From assembly GCA_963747715.1 (NCBI GenBank), contig CAVVGB010000005.1:1-64000 (forward strand): a stretch of DNA of 64,000 nt. The letters are read 5' to 3'. The position numbers and the translations under genes were made by a program. This document shows, one piece after another, positions 25,441-34,636 of the stretch. The notes under the pieces are model-generated. The model was given only the letters and a program-made list of their open reading frames with translations, did no database searches and was not told where the DNA came from. The first letter of the stretch is position 1. Each line of letters begins with the position of its first letter. This DNA is from CAVVGB01 sp963747715. Lineage in GTDB: Bacteria > Actinomycetota > Thermoleophilia > Gaiellales > Gaiellaceae.

Positions 25441-25710
25441 CTAGAAGATTGGCCTCTCGAGGACGATCGCGACGACCATCCCGAGGAACCACCCGGCGGT
25501 TGCGACGGCGACGGCGATCGCCGCGAGGCGGCTCTGGAAGCCGCCCATGGCGGCGGCGATCAGAGCGACGAGGATCGCTCCGGGGCCGACCCGCCCCGGG
25601 TAGTAGACGATCGCAATGAGGCCGGCGAAGATCGCGGCTGCCGCGAGGAACCCTGCGACGACGTGCGAGGCCGGGTCCCGCCGCGCCGGCGAGCGCGACT
25701 CTTCGATCAC
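25441..25710 (-). CDS. Small three-helix membrane protein
   Basis: 89 residues. A charged start (MIEESRSPARRDP) is followed by helices VVAGFLAAAAIFAGLIAIVY, GAILVALIAAAMGGF and VATAGWFLGMVVAIVL. Its ATG overlaps the stop of the upstream gene by 4 nt (25707-25710). Family not recognised. Confidence 0.65.
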   Translation of the reverse strand: MIEESRSPARRDPASHVVAGFLAAAAIFAGLIAIVYYPGRVGPGAILVALIAAAMGGFQSRLAAIAVAVATAGWFLGMVVAIVLERPIF

Positions 25711-25961
25711 GCGATCCTCTGGGCCCTAACGGGTGCCGGCGAAGGCGTAGGACGGCGCAGGGGCGCGCCATGTGGGCCGGGATGGCGCCCCGGCGAGGGC
25801 TTGCGAGCGGGCGGGCGCCACGGGCGTCCGTTGCCGCCGGCATAGCCGCCTCCCGAGGTCTCCGGCGCCGGCGGGTCCTTGACGGCCCACCAGATGACGT
25901 AGGCGAGGTAGAGCGCCGGAATCTTCAGGATCACCATGAAGAAGACGGTGAACCAGACCAT
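25707..25961 (-). CDS. Small membrane-anchored proline-rich protein
   Basis: 84 residues: one N-terminal helix (WFTVFFMVILKIPALYLAYVI), then a Gly/Pro/Arg-rich cytoplasmic or surface tail without cysteine. Coupled through an ATGA overlap to the following three-helix protein, and directly downstream of the NrtR-like gene on the same strand. Unknown role. Confidence 0.6.
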   Translation of the reverse strand: MVWFTVFFMVILKIPALYLAYVIWWAVKDPPAPETSGGGYAGGNGRPWRPPARKPSPGRHPGPHGAPLRRPTPSPAPVRAQRIA

Positions 25962-25970
25962 CGGCCGAGT

Positions 25971-26675
25971 TTAGCTCCTCGATTTTCGGGAGGGCGGCCG
26001 CAGCACCGCGAACTGGTCGGTCACCTCGAGGCGCCGCTTGCGGAAGCGAAAGACGGTCGCCGGGCGCCCGCCGGCCCGGCCCGGCGGCCTGACCGCTCCG
26101 GTCGGCTCGAGGAGGCCGCGCCGGACGAGGACACGCTGGAGGTTCGTGGACGAGACGTCGTGACCGAGCGCCGCGCGGTAGATCACGCGGAGCTCGCCGA
26201 TCGTGAACGACGGCGGCGCGAGGGCGTAGCCGACGTTCGTGTACGAGAGCTTCGCGCGCAGACGTTCGCGACCCGCGAGGGTGATCGAGCGGTGGTCGAA
26301 GGCGAGCTTCGGCAGGGAGCCAACGGGATGCCAGTGCGTGTCCTTCGGAACAACGGGGTCCACGTGCGCCGGGACGAGACCGAGGTAGGCGGTCGCGATC
26401 AACCGCCGGTCGGGGTGACGGTCGGGAGCGCTGCACGTCTCGAGCTGCTCGAGGTGCGCGAGCTCTCGCACGTCGACCTTCGCCGCCAGGTGGCGGCGGA
26501 TGGACTCCTCGAGCGCCTCGCCCTCCGCCAGCGCACCGCCGGGAAGCGACCAGGCGCCGAGGAACGGTTCGCGTGCGCGCTCCCACAGAAGCGCCTGCAG
26601 CGCGCCGTCTCGCACCTGCAGCACGACGGCCAGCGCTTCATGGTGTGCTTTTCCGTCTCTGGTAGACTTCGCCAC
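25971..26675 (-). CDS. NrtR-type Nudix transcriptional regulator
   Basis: 234 residues: a Nudix domain at the N-terminus and a winged-helix region at the C-terminus (SFTIGELRVIYRAALGHDVSSTNLQR-type, RRGLLEPTG), the NrtR/ADPRase-regulator layout. The Nudix box starts well (GGALAEGEALEES) but its catalytic REUxEE core reads RRHLAAK, so hydrolysis is lost and only ligand sensing is likely. GTG at 26673-26675. It is divergent from a major-facilitator transporter, with GAGG-N6-CCTC (26676-26689) between them. NrtR family members control NAD or sugar metabolism. Confidence 0.85.
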   Translation of the reverse strand: MAKSTRDGKAHHEALAVVLQVRDGALQALLWERAREPFLGAWSLPGGALAEGEALEESIRRHLAAKVDVRELAHLEQLETCSAPDRHPDRRLIATAYLGLVPAHVDPVVPKDTHWHPVGSLPKLAFDHRSITLAGRERLRAKLSYTNVGYALAPPSFTIGELRVIYRAALGHDVSSTNLQRVLVRRGLLEPTGAVRPPGRAGGRPATVFRFRKRRLEVTDQFAVLRPPSRKSRS

Positions 26676-26712
26676 GAGGTTATCGCCTCACAGTCGCAAA
26701 CTGGAGACCACG

Positions 26713-28059
26713 ATAGCAACCACTGCGGTCATAGAGGCTCCTGCCGTCACCAAGCCGCGCGACGTCGAGGAAGTCCTGCGCGAGGGCGGCATCACGAGCT
26801 TTCATAAGCGCGCGGTCGCCGTCACCGGGTTCGCGTGGACGTTCGTCGCGATGGAGATCCTCCTCGTCGGCTTCACGGTCCCCCTCTTCATCGACCTCTG
26901 GGGGCTGTCGGGAAGCTACGCCGGCTGGATCGCCGCCTCGGCACTGGGCGGGTCGCTTCTCGGCAGCGTCGTGCTCGGACGTCTGGCCGACAGGATCGGC
27001 CGGCGGCAGATCTTCCAGGCCTCGATCCTCTGGTACGCGCTCTTCACCGGCCTCACCGCGTTTGCGTGGGGGCCGGGATCGCTGTCGGCGTTTCGCTTCC
27101 TGGCCGGCATCGGCCTGGGCGGCATGCTCGTCGTCGACCCGTCCATGCTCGCCGAATACCTGCCGCCGCAAAGGCGCGGCCGCTTCCTCGTCTTTCTCGA
27201 CTTTTTCTGGCCCGTCGGTCTCCTGCTCGCCACGGGCCTCTCGTGGGTCTTCCTCGTACAGGTCGGCGGCGATTGGGGCTGGCGCTACCTCTACCTCGCC
27301 GCCGCCTTCCCGGCATTCCTCGCCTTCGTCGCACGCCTGACGCTGCCCGAAAGCCCGTACTACCTCGTGCGCAACGGACGCCGGCGTGAAGCCGCGGACG
27401 TGCTCGAGGAGATCACCGGCCGCCCCGTCGATCCCGACACGCTCGAAGTCCCGGTCGAGACGCGGAGCTCGATGCGCGAGCTCGCCTCGGAGAAGCTGCG
27501 CGGCACCTCAATCATGATCGTGCTCGTCTGGATCGCCCTCAACATCTCCTACTACGGGCTGTTCCTCTGGCTCCCATTCGTCTTGCAGGACCGCGAGCAG
27601 TTCTCGATCGACGTGTACGCGCTGCTCGCGCTGAGCGCGCTCTCCCAGTTCCCCGGCTACTTCGCGTCGATGTGGCTCGTGGAGAGGATCGGCCGCAAGC
27701 CGACCCTGGCGATGTTCCTCTTCCTCGGCGGCGTGTCCGCGTACGCGTTCGCAGTCGCAGACACGGCGGCCGCGCTCGCAGCCGCGCTCTTCTTCGTCGG
27801 CTTCTTCAACCTCGGCGCGTGGGGTGCGGTGTACCCGTACACGGCCGAGCTCTTCCCCACACGGCTGCGCTCGAGCGCGTTCGGAATGGTCGAAGCCCTC
27901 GGCAAGGGCGCCGCGATCGGCGGCCCCTACCTGTTCGGTGCGCTCATCGACGCGACGGGCAGCACGGTGTGGTCGCTCACGTTCGTCGCGCTCGTGATGG
28001 CGCTCGGCGCCGTCGTCGTTCTGTTCGGGCGCGAGACGAGGGGACAGAAGCTCGCATAG
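26713..28059 (+). CDS. Major facilitator superfamily transporter (sugar-porter/SV2-like)
   Basis: Twelve-helix MFS permease of about 448 residues with both duplicated signatures: GRLADRIGRRQIF after helix 2, PESPYYLVRNGR in the central loop, and VERIGRKPTLA after helix 8. PYTAELFPTRLRSS, typical of sugar-porter/SV2-like members including niacin (NiaP) carriers, is also present. No ATG/GTG/TTG lies at the expected start. GGAG at 26703-26706 is followed at 26713 by an ATA codon, which is used here; CTG 26701 is the alternative. With the divergent NrtR-like regulator, niacin uptake is an attractive but unproven role. Confidence 0.85.
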   Translation: MATTAVIEAPAVTKPRDVEEVLREGGITSFHKRAVAVTGFAWTFVAMEILLVGFTVPLFIDLWGLSGSYAGWIAASALGGSLLGSVVLGRLADRIGRRQIFQASILWYALFTGLTAFAWGPGSLSAFRFLAGIGLGGMLVVDPSMLAEYLPPQRRGRFLVFLDFFWPVGLLLATGLSWVFLVQVGGDWGWRYLYLAAAFPAFLAFVARLTLPESPYYLVRNGRRREAADVLEEITGRPVDPDTLEVPVETRSSMRELASEKLRGTSIMIVLVWIALNISYYGLFLWLPFVLQDREQFSIDVYALLALSALSQFPGYFASMWLVERIGRKPTLAMFLFLGGVSAYAFAVADTAAALAAALFFVGFFNLGAWGAVYPYTAELFPTRLRSSAFGMVEALGKGAAIGGPYLFGALIDATGSTVWSLTFVALVMALGAVVVLFGRETRGQKLA

Positions 28060-28075
28060 GAGTAGCCTTTGGCGC

Positions 28076-30004
28076 GTGAACCGACTCGCCGCCGAAACCA
28101 GTCCGTACCTCCTCCAGCACGCCGACAACCCCGTCGACTGGTACCCGTGGGGTGAGGAGGCGTTCGAGCGCGCACGGACTGAGGACAAGCCGATCCTCCT
28201 GTCCGTCGGGTACTCGGCGTGCCACTGGTGCCACGTCATGGAGCACGAGTCCTTCGAGGACGACGAAACCGCACGCCTCATGAACGAGCGCTTCGTGTGC
28301 GTCAAGGTCGACCGCGAGGAGCGGCCGGACGTCGACGGGCTCTACATGGAAGCGGTGGTGAGTCTCACCGGGCACGGCGGCTGGCCGATGACGGTCTTCC
28401 TGACGCCCGACCGCAAACCGTTCTTCGGCGGAACGTACTTCCCGCCGGAGCCGCGCTTCAACATGCCGAGCTTCCAGCAGATCTTGCTCGCCATCTCGGA
28501 GGCGTACGGCGCGCGGCGCGGACAGCTCGAGCAGGTGGCCGACCAGATCGTCGACGCGATTCGCCAGGGCAGCGAACGCCCGCCTTCCAACGAGCCGCTG
28601 ACGAGCGAGCTCGCCGTTCGCGCGGTGTCAGCTCTGCGGGCGCAGTTCGACCCCGCGCACGGCGGCTTCGGCGGCGCGCCGAAGTTCCCGCCCGCCTCGT
28701 CGCTGGAGTTCCTGCTCCGCACCGGCCGGGATGACGCCCTCGAAATGGTCGTGAAGACCCTCGACGAGATGGCGGCCGGGGGCATGTACGACCTCGTCGG
28801 TGGCGGCTTCCACCGCTACTCCGTCGACGAGCGCTGGCTCGTCCCCCACTTCGAGAAGATGCTGTACGACAACGCGCTCCTCGCCGCGACGTATCTGCAC
28901 GGATGGCTCGTCACCGGCGAAACACGGTTCCGTACCGTCGTCGAAGAGACGCTCGACTACCTCGTGCGGGAGATGCGTCTGCCGGAGGGAGGCTTTGCCT
29001 CCGCGCAGGACGCGGACACGAACGGTGTCGAGGGGCTCACGTACTCGTGGACGCCGGAGGAGGTCGCCGACGTGCTGGGCGAGGAGCATCCGGAGTGGCT
29101 GCAGCCGTTCGAACACGACCGGTCGATCGTGCGTGCCGACGTTCCTGCGGAGGCGAAGGAGCGGCTGCTGGCGACGCGTGTAAAGCGCCCGCAGCCGGAG
29201 CGCGACGACAAGGTCCTGACCGGCTGGAACGGGCTCGCGCTCGGCGCGTTCGCCGAGGCGGGGCGTGCGCTCGGCCGTGCCGACTACATCGAGGAGGCGC
29301 GCGCCCTTGGAGAGTTCCTGCTCGGTCCGCTGAGCGAGCCCTCGGGCGGCCTCCTGCGGACGTACCGCGACGGCGTCGCGAAGATCGACGCCTATCTCGA
29401 GGACTACGCGAACGTTGCCAACGGGCTGCTCGAGCTCCACTGGGCGACGGGAGAGCTGCGCTGGCTCGAGGAGGCCCGGCGTCTTTCGGCCGTCCTCGTC
29501 GAGCGGTTCGCCGATCCCGAGCGCGGTGGCTTCTTCGTCGACCCCGGCGACGGGGACGGTCTCGTCGCACGCCGGAAGGAATTCGACGATCACCCCACTC
29601 CGTCCGGGAACTCCATGGCCGCGTTCGTGCTGCTTCGACTCGGGCGTGTCTACGGCGACCCCGAGCTCGAGCGCCACGCCGTCGGAGTCTTTCGTCTCGC
29701 GCACGCGTACCTGGAGCGCGTGCCTTCCGCCGTCGGCCACCTCCTCTGCGCACTCGACCTGCACTTTTCCCCGCCGCGTGAGATCGCCGTCGTCGGGCAT
29801 TCGGACGAGCTGCGCGCGGCGGCGCTGGCCGGCTACCAGCCGAACACGGTCTTCGCATTCACCCACGAGCCGACGGAAGGCGTGCCGCTCCTCGCCGGCA
29901 AAGGTCTCGTCGGCGGCAAGCCGGCCGCGTACGTCTGCGAGAACTTCGCCTGCCAGCGCCCGGTCACCGATCCGGCCGAGCTCGAGGCCGTACCGATTAC
30001 GTAG
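28076..30004 (+). CDS. Thioredoxin-domain protein of the YyaL/DUF255 family
   Basis: 642 residues. The N-terminal DUF255 thioredoxin-like domain begins NRLAAETSPYLLQHADNPVDW and has the active-site-like ACHWCHVMEHESF (CxxC). The remainder is an (alpha/alpha)6 toroid like N-acylglucosamine epimerase (PHFEKMLYDNALL, LTGWNGLALGAF). Widespread and conserved up to human SPATA20; activity unknown. GTG start 7 nt after TAGCCT (28063-28068). It overlaps the convergent udgX gene by 8 nt. Confidence 0.93.
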   Translation: MNRLAAETSPYLLQHADNPVDWYPWGEEAFERARTEDKPILLSVGYSACHWCHVMEHESFEDDETARLMNERFVCVKVDREERPDVDGLYMEAVVSLTGHGGWPMTVFLTPDRKPFFGGTYFPPEPRFNMPSFQQILLAISEAYGARRGQLEQVADQIVDAIRQGSERPPSNEPLTSELAVRAVSALRAQFDPAHGGFGGAPKFPPASSLEFLLRTGRDDALEMVVKTLDEMAAGGMYDLVGGGFHRYSVDERWLVPHFEKMLYDNALLAATYLHGWLVTGETRFRTVVEETLDYLVREMRLPEGGFASAQDADTNGVEGLTYSWTPEEVADVLGEEHPEWLQPFEHDRSIVRADVPAEAKERLLATRVKRPQPERDDKVLTGWNGLALGAFAEAGRALGRADYIEEARALGEFLLGPLSEPSGGLLRTYRDGVAKIDAYLEDYANVANGLLELHWATGELRWLEEARRLSAVLVERFADPERGGFFVDPGDGDGLVARRKEFDDHPTPSGNSMAAFVLLRLGRVYGDPELERHAVGVFRLAHAYLERVPSAVGHLLCALDLHFSPPREIAVVGHSDELRAAALAGYQPNTVFAFTHEPTEGVPLLAGKGLVGGKPAAYVCENFACQRPVTDPAELEAVPIT

Positions 30005-30638
30005 ACAGAAGCTTCGCCACGACCTTGAGGTCGGCGACGAAGTCGGCCATCGCCGCCTTGCGCGCGTCCTCGGTGTCCTGGCGGAGAATCGACGACGGGT
30101 GCAGCGTCGCGATCACGTGCGGCGCGAGATCCGACTCGACCGGCACGCCGCGCTGCTTGGTCACGCGAAACTGCCTGCCGAGCAGCGCCTGCGCCGCCGT
30201 CGCACCGAGGCAGACGAGCACGCGCGGCTTGACGACCTCGAGCTCCGCATCGAGCCACGGCCGGCACGCTGCAATCTCCGCCCAGTTCGGCTTGGCGTGG
30301 ATGCGCCGCTTGCCGCGCGGCTCCCACTTGAAGTGCTTGACGACGTTCGTGACGTACGCGAGCGCGCGGTCGATGCCCGCCTCCTCGAGCCCCTCGTCCA
30401 ACACGCGGCCGGCGGGCCCCACGAACGGCTTTCCCTGCTGGTCCTCCTGGTCGCCCGGCTGCTCGCCGACGAACAGGATCTCGGCCTCGCGCGCGCCCTC
30501 GCCGAAGACGGTTTGCGTCCCCGTCTTCCAGAGGTCGCACGCCTTGCACCCGGCCGCCGCCTTGCGAAGCGCCGTCAGCGAGGAGGTTTCGGGAACGAGC
30601 GGCGCGGCTGTCTCGTCAAGGGAGAGCTGCCGGGCCAT
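29997..30638 (-). CDS. udgX: Uracil-DNA-binding glycosylase UdgX
   Basis: 213 residues of the family-4 uracil-DNA glycosylase fold. Motif A is GEQPGDQED, and the UdgX-defining loop KRRIHAKP contains the His that in the mycobacterial enzyme becomes covalently joined to the abasic sugar. HPSSIL is the intercalation motif. Four Cys near the N-terminus and middle, including CKACDL, fit the Fe-S cluster. ATG at 30636-30638. Known role: tight, suicidal uracil-DNA binding and repair in Actinobacteria. Confidence 0.93.
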   Translation of the reverse strand: MARQLSLDETAAPLVPETSSLTALRKAAAGCKACDLWKTGTQTVFGEGAREAEILFVGEQPGDQEDQQGKPFVGPAGRVLDEGLEEAGIDRALAYVTNVVKHFKWEPRGKRRIHAKPNWAEIAACRPWLDAELEVVKPRVLVCLGATAAQALLGRQFRVTKQRGVPVESDLAPHVIATLHPSSILRQDTEDARKAAMADFVADLKVVAKLLST

Positions 30639-30654
30639 GCCCGGCGTATACCCG

Positions 30655-31446
30655 CTACGCCCGAATGAAGACGGGTGCGCCGAGCGCCAGGCGGCGCATG
30701 AGCGCCTGCATGTCCGCGTAGCCGGCATGCGGACAGCCCGCCGAGCTCGCCACGCCGATGGACGAGGGGACGTTCGTCCCGTGGATGGCGATGCGGTCTC
30801 CGCCCGTCCAGCCCGAGGGAAGGTTGGGCTGATGCGCCGAGAGCGCGACGATGCAACAGCCGTACGCCGCGCTGTAGCGGTACCCGGAGAGCTTGTCGGT
30901 GACAGCGAACCGGCCCCGCGGCGTCGGGGACGACGGACGTCCGACGCCGACGACCATGCGCCGGATGACGGTGTCGCCGCGCTTCATGAGGAGCAGGCGG
31001 CGCGAGAGATCGAGGTGGAGGCTGATCTCGGTCCGGCTCAGGTAGACCTCGCTTCGCTTCACCCAACCGAGCTTTCCGTTCGGGAGTCGCGTCGACGCGA
31101 CGCCGAGCCACTTGCCGCGGTCCTTGACGACGCCGAGACGAAGCGGCGAGCCGAACTCCGTCGTCGTCCCGAGCCGCACAACGACCGGTCCGCGCGGGCT
31201 CGAATGGAGCGCGAGCGACCCGCCGCGCGGGCGCGCGATGAGGAAGCCGACAGGCTCCTCGAAGTTCGAGAAGGTAGTGAGCCCCGTCGTCTTGACGACG
31301 GCGAGGCGGGCAGCCTCACCGAAGACAGAATCCGCGCGGAAACCGTCGCCGCTGGATCCGAGCGAGCCGGAGCCGACGGGGGCGGGCAGGCCGAGGGCGG
31401 CCACGGTGGCCAGTGCCAGGAATGCGACGTGCCGGGCGACGCGCAT
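30655..31446 (-). CDS. Exported L,D-transpeptidase (YkuD domain)
   Basis: 263 residues with a signal peptide (FLALATVAALGLPAPVGSGS). A middle SH3-like region (KDRGKWLGVASTRLPNGKLGWV) precedes the YkuD catalytic domain. The active-site motif IHGTN...SSAGCPHAGY contains His and the nucleophile Cys, and TPRGRFAVTDKL lies upstream. Makes 3-3 cross-links or anchors proteins in peptidoglycan outside the membrane. Alone on its strand next to udgX. Confidence 0.92.
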   Translation of the reverse strand: MRVARHVAFLALATVAALGLPAPVGSGSLGSSGDGFRADSVFGEAARLAVVKTTGLTTFSNFEEPVGFLIARPRGGSLALHSSPRGPVVVRLGTTTEFGSPLRLGVVKDRGKWLGVASTRLPNGKLGWVKRSEVYLSRTEISLHLDLSRRLLLMKRGDTVIRRMVVGVGRPSSPTPRGRFAVTDKLSGYRYSAAYGCCIVALSAHQPNLPSGWTGGDRIAIHGTNVPSSIGVASSAGCPHAGYADMQALMRRLALGAPVFIRA

Positions 31447-31514
31447 ACCCCGCTCTCATCGGCACCCGCGGGCATTGGCGTCCCTCGTTTCAGGGATGCG
31501 GTACAACCCATCCC

Positions 31515-31907
31515 GTGATCGTCTCGCTCCACGTCGCCAGCGGTGCCGCCGCCGGCGCCTTGCTCGACTCGCGCCTGGCAGCGCTGGCAGCGGGGCCGCT
31601 CCTTCACGCGCTCGGCGACCGCATCCCGCACAGGGACATCCCCTCGACCCAGTTCGAGACCGTCACCGGCATCGGCGCACTCGCGCTCGTCGCTGTCCGC
31701 CACGGCGTCTTCAGCCCGGCCACGATCGGCGCGGTCGCCTCGTCGGTCCCGGACGTCGAGCATGTCGCTCCCCTCCCGCGCCCCGGCGGCCGGAAGCTCT
31801 TCCCGAGTCACCGGCTGATCGGCTGGCACCGCCGCGGTGGGATCCCCGCGTGGGCGCAGCTCGTTGCTGCCGGCGCGTTGCTGGGCTTCGCGCTTTCGCG
31901 CCGCTAG
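31515..31907 (+). CDS. Membrane-bound hydrolase-like protein (DUF457/YdjM-like)
   Basis: 130 residues, GTG at 31515. Helices alternate with short His/Asp motifs: GPLLHALGDRIPHRDIP, SSVPDVEHVAPLPRP and FPSHRLIGWHRRG. This pattern resembles YdjM/DUF457 putative membrane metal-dependent hydrolases, though shorter than usual. Its stop overlaps the convergent PLP enzyme by 4 nt. Moderate certainty. Confidence 0.65.
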   Translation: MIVSLHVASGAAAGALLDSRLAALAAGPLLHALGDRIPHRDIPSTQFETVTGIGALALVAVRHGVFSPATIGAVASSVPDVEHVAPLPRPGGRKLFPSHRLIGWHRRGGIPAWAQLVAAGALLGFALSRR

Positions 31908-33001
31908 GAGAAGGCGGCCGCCAGCCGCTCGGCGAGGAGCTCGTCGTCCTCGTCGCTGACGCTGTCGACGACGACCACGAGCGCGTCGTCGACGATGTGC
32001 GCGAGCACGACGGGGTCGCCTGCTTGGAGCTCACGGTCAACGTCGGCGGCGGTCGTGCCGCTCTCAGGACCGACGCGGACCTGCAGACAGTTGACGGGCT
32101 CCGGCGCGAGCGTCTCTTCCATCGTGAAGCACATCGGCGTCAACTCGAGGCCCGGCCGCTGAGCGAGACGATCCTGCAGGAGCTGAACCTTGCGCGCGTA
32201 TTGCGCGAGCCGTTCCTCCGCTCCGGCGGCGAACCAGTCGCGTAGAGCAACGTAGACCGCCACGATCGTCTGCCGGTCGAGCTTGAACGGACGTCCCCAG
32301 CGATGATGCTCGCCCGCCTCAAAGCGGATGAAGTCGACGGCGGCGACCGCATCGATCAGCTCGCGGCGGCCGATCACGAACCCGCCCGCGTTCGGGCCGC
32401 CGAAGTACTTGGCGCTGAAGCAGACGAGGTCGGCGCCTGTTGCGACGAGCTCCCGCATCTTTTCCGGCGGTTCGATCAGGTAGGCCGCATCGACGAGAAC
32501 GGGCACGCCGTGCGCGTGCGCGAGCTCGCACGCCCGCGTGAGCGGGACCGTGCCCGCCAGGCCGTCGGCGTGCGCCGGGAAAAAGACGGCGGCCGCGTCG
32601 TCGCCGAGCGCAGCCTCGAGGTCGTCCACCTCCACGAGCTCGGCGCCCGTCATGCGAACACAGCGGTCGTACTTGTAGCGGTGCCGACGCTGGATCAGAA
32701 CGCGCCCGCCCCCGGCCGGTAGGCGCTCGATGAGCTCGCGGTCGCCGCGAGTCAGACAGGCGGCGGTGCCGAGCGCGACCCCCGCCGCAGCACCTGGAAC
32801 GACCCGAGCGGCTTCCGCCCCGACGAGACCCGCGATTGCCGCTCCCGATGCTTCGAGGAGCTGCGGGATGTCGGCGAAGTACCGGTTGGCCTCGCTCATC
32901 GCCTCCCACACGCCGCCCGCGAGCGTCGAGCCGCCGAGGTCGGTGTAGGCACCGCGCGCGTTCAGGATCGGCGTGATTCCGAGCTCACCGTAGATGCCCA
33001 C
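31904..33001 (-). CDS. PLP-dependent enzyme, SelA/D-glucosaminate-6-phosphate ammonia-lyase-like
   Basis: 365 residues, fold type I. The PLP lysine lies in VCFSAKYFGGPNAGGFVIGR, with PVLVDAAYLIEP (Asp contacting the pyridine N) upstream and an N-terminal GITPILNARGAYTDLGGS as in SelA-type transferases. Full SelA is longer and no selenocysteine system is seen here, so an ammonia-lyase/aminotransferase relative is more likely. GTG at 32999-33001. It is divergent from the Usp-like gene. Confidence 0.82.
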   Translation of the reverse strand: MGIYGELGITPILNARGAYTDLGGSTLAGGVWEAMSEANRYFADIPQLLEASGAAIAGLVGAEAARVVPGAAAGVALGTAACLTRGDRELIERLPAGGGRVLIQRRHRYKYDRCVRMTGAELVEVDDLEAALGDDAAAVFFPAHADGLAGTVPLTRACELAHAHGVPVLVDAAYLIEPPEKMRELVATGADLVCFSAKYFGGPNAGGFVIGRRELIDAVAAVDFIRFEAGEHHRWGRPFKLDRQTIVAVYVALRDWFAAGAEERLAQYARKVQLLQDRLAQRPGLELTPMCFTMEETLAPEPVNCLQVRVGPESGTTAADVDRELQAGDPVVLAHIVDDALVVVVDSVSDEDDELLAERLAAAFS

Positions 33002-33064
33002 GGCAGAAACGTAACCGAGCGTCGGCGGAACCTCCGGGCTCCCACGGGCGTAGTAGCGTGAGAG

Positions 33065-33490
33065 ATGAGGCGGATCCTCGTGATCGCGAACGAGACGGCG
33101 GACGGCCCTGCCCTCCGTCGCGAGCTCCTCGAGCGCGCACGCCGCGGGCCGCTTCAGGTCTTCGTGGTCTGTCCCGCGCTCAACAGCCGGCTTCGACACT
33201 GGCTGTCGGACGAGGACGGCGCCCGGACGCGCGCCGAGCAGCGCCTGGCGGACTCGCTCGCCGCGCTCGCCCGCGAAGGAATCGTCACCGACGGCCTGGT
33301 CGGCGACGCCGATCCGGTCGTCGCCCTCGCCGATGCCTTGCGCATCTTCGCCGCCCACGAGGTGATCGTCTCGACGCACCCGCCGGGGCGCTCCAACTGG
33401 CTCGAGCGAGACGTCATCGGCCGAGCGCGAGCGGTCTCGCCGGTCCGGGTGACCCACGTCGTGGCGAGCTCCGAAGTCGCCGCCGCTTAG
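33065..33490 (+). CDS. Universal-stress-like nucleotide-binding protein
   Basis: 141 residues with an alternating alpha/beta pattern: RRILVIANETADG at the start, VFVVCPALNS, GDADPVVALADALRIFAAHEVIVSTHPPGRSNW. The DADP and STHP segments sit where UspA-like domains bind nucleotide, but the classic G-2x-G-9x-G motif is absent. ATG 5 nt after TAGCGT (33054-33059). Overlaps the convergent aminotransferase by 4 nt. Confidence 0.7.
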   Translation: MRRILVIANETADGPALRRELLERARRGPLQVFVVCPALNSRLRHWLSDEDGARTRAEQRLADSLAALAREGIVTDGLVGDADPVVALADALRIFAAHEVIVSTHPPGRSNWLERDVIGRARAVSPVRVTHVVASSEVAAA

Positions 33491-34636
33491 CCCAGCACGT
33501 CGGTGGTCACCTCGAGCGCGTAGTCGACGTCGCTCTCGTCGTTGAACGCGTGCACCGAGTACCTCGTCGATCCGAACCGGGGCGAGACGACGACGCCGCG
33601 CTCGTTCAAGCGTGCTGCGACCCCCTCGCTGTCCCGGCCGGGGAAACGCGCCGTCACGATTCCGATCCGCCGCTCGTCCTCGCGCGGTGTGAGGATCTCG
33701 GCGCCGAGCTCCTCGAGCCCGTCACGGAGGCGCGACGCGAGCGCGAGGTCATGCGCGAGAACCCGATCGATCCCGACGGCGAGGAAGTATTCGATGGCCG
33801 AACCGAGGGCCACGCCCGCGCCGTAGCCGCTCGTCGAGAACTCGAGCTTGCGCGCCGACGCCGGCAGTTTCATGTTCACCGCGTCGAGCGCGTACGGGAC
33901 TTCGGCGCTCCGCCAGCCGACGAGCGGCGGGCGAAAGTCGCCCACGAGCTCCGAGCGCACGTAACAGATCGCCGCCCCGAACGAGCTGCAGAGCCACTTG
34001 TACGACGTCGCCACGAGGAAGTCGACGTCGTCGGCACGCACGTCGATCGGGACCGCGCCCGCCGACTGGCTCGCGTCGAGCACGAGAACCGCGTCGTGCT
34101 CGTGCGCGAGCGCCGCGAGCCGCGCCGGATCGAGACGGTGTCCCGTCGCGTACTGCACGTGGCTGACGCACACGACCTTCGTGCGCCGGTCGACCAGGGC
34201 CGCGACGTCCTCGAGGGAGAGCCCCTCCGGCTCTGCCCGTCTCTGGACGAGCCGCACCTCGGCGCCCGTGTCTTCCGCGACGCGAAGCCACGGATACGTC
34301 GAGCTCGGAAACTCGAGGTCGACGGACACGACGTTGTCGCCCCGGCCGGGCCGCAGGAACCACGCGATCTGGCCCAGCGCCAGCGTGGCGCTCGCCGTGA
34401 TGGCGACCTCGTCCGGCTCCGCGCCGATGAGCCGCGCCGCCGACGCGCGCGTTCCCTCGAAGACGGCGATCTCGGCTTCCTCGTCGAGGGCGACCGTTCC
34501 GCGCACGGCGACGTCGCGGTCGAATTCCTCGGCCTTGCTCCTGCACGGGCGCCGGCACGAGCCCGACCGACGCGGTGTTCAGGTACGTGAGCTCGGCAAG
34601 GGCGGGAAAATCGTCACGCGGAACGAGCGCGCTCAT
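33487..34636 (-). CDS. Class V aminotransferase (cysteine desulfurase/kynureninase-like), one frameshift
   Basis: About 380 residues, PLP-dependent. The N-terminus MSALVPRDDFPALAELTYLNTASVGLVP is in one frame; from about 34540 the rest is in another, where a KAEEFDRDVAVRGTVALDEE-like reading resumes after one missing base. The core shows VLVLDASQSAGAVPIDV (Asp to PLP N) and LVATSYKWLCSSFGAA with the Schiff-base Lys. No clear desulfurase Cys loop, so a general class V lyase or aminotransferase is likelier. Start overlaps the cupin stop (34633-34636), forming an operon. Confidence 0.82.
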
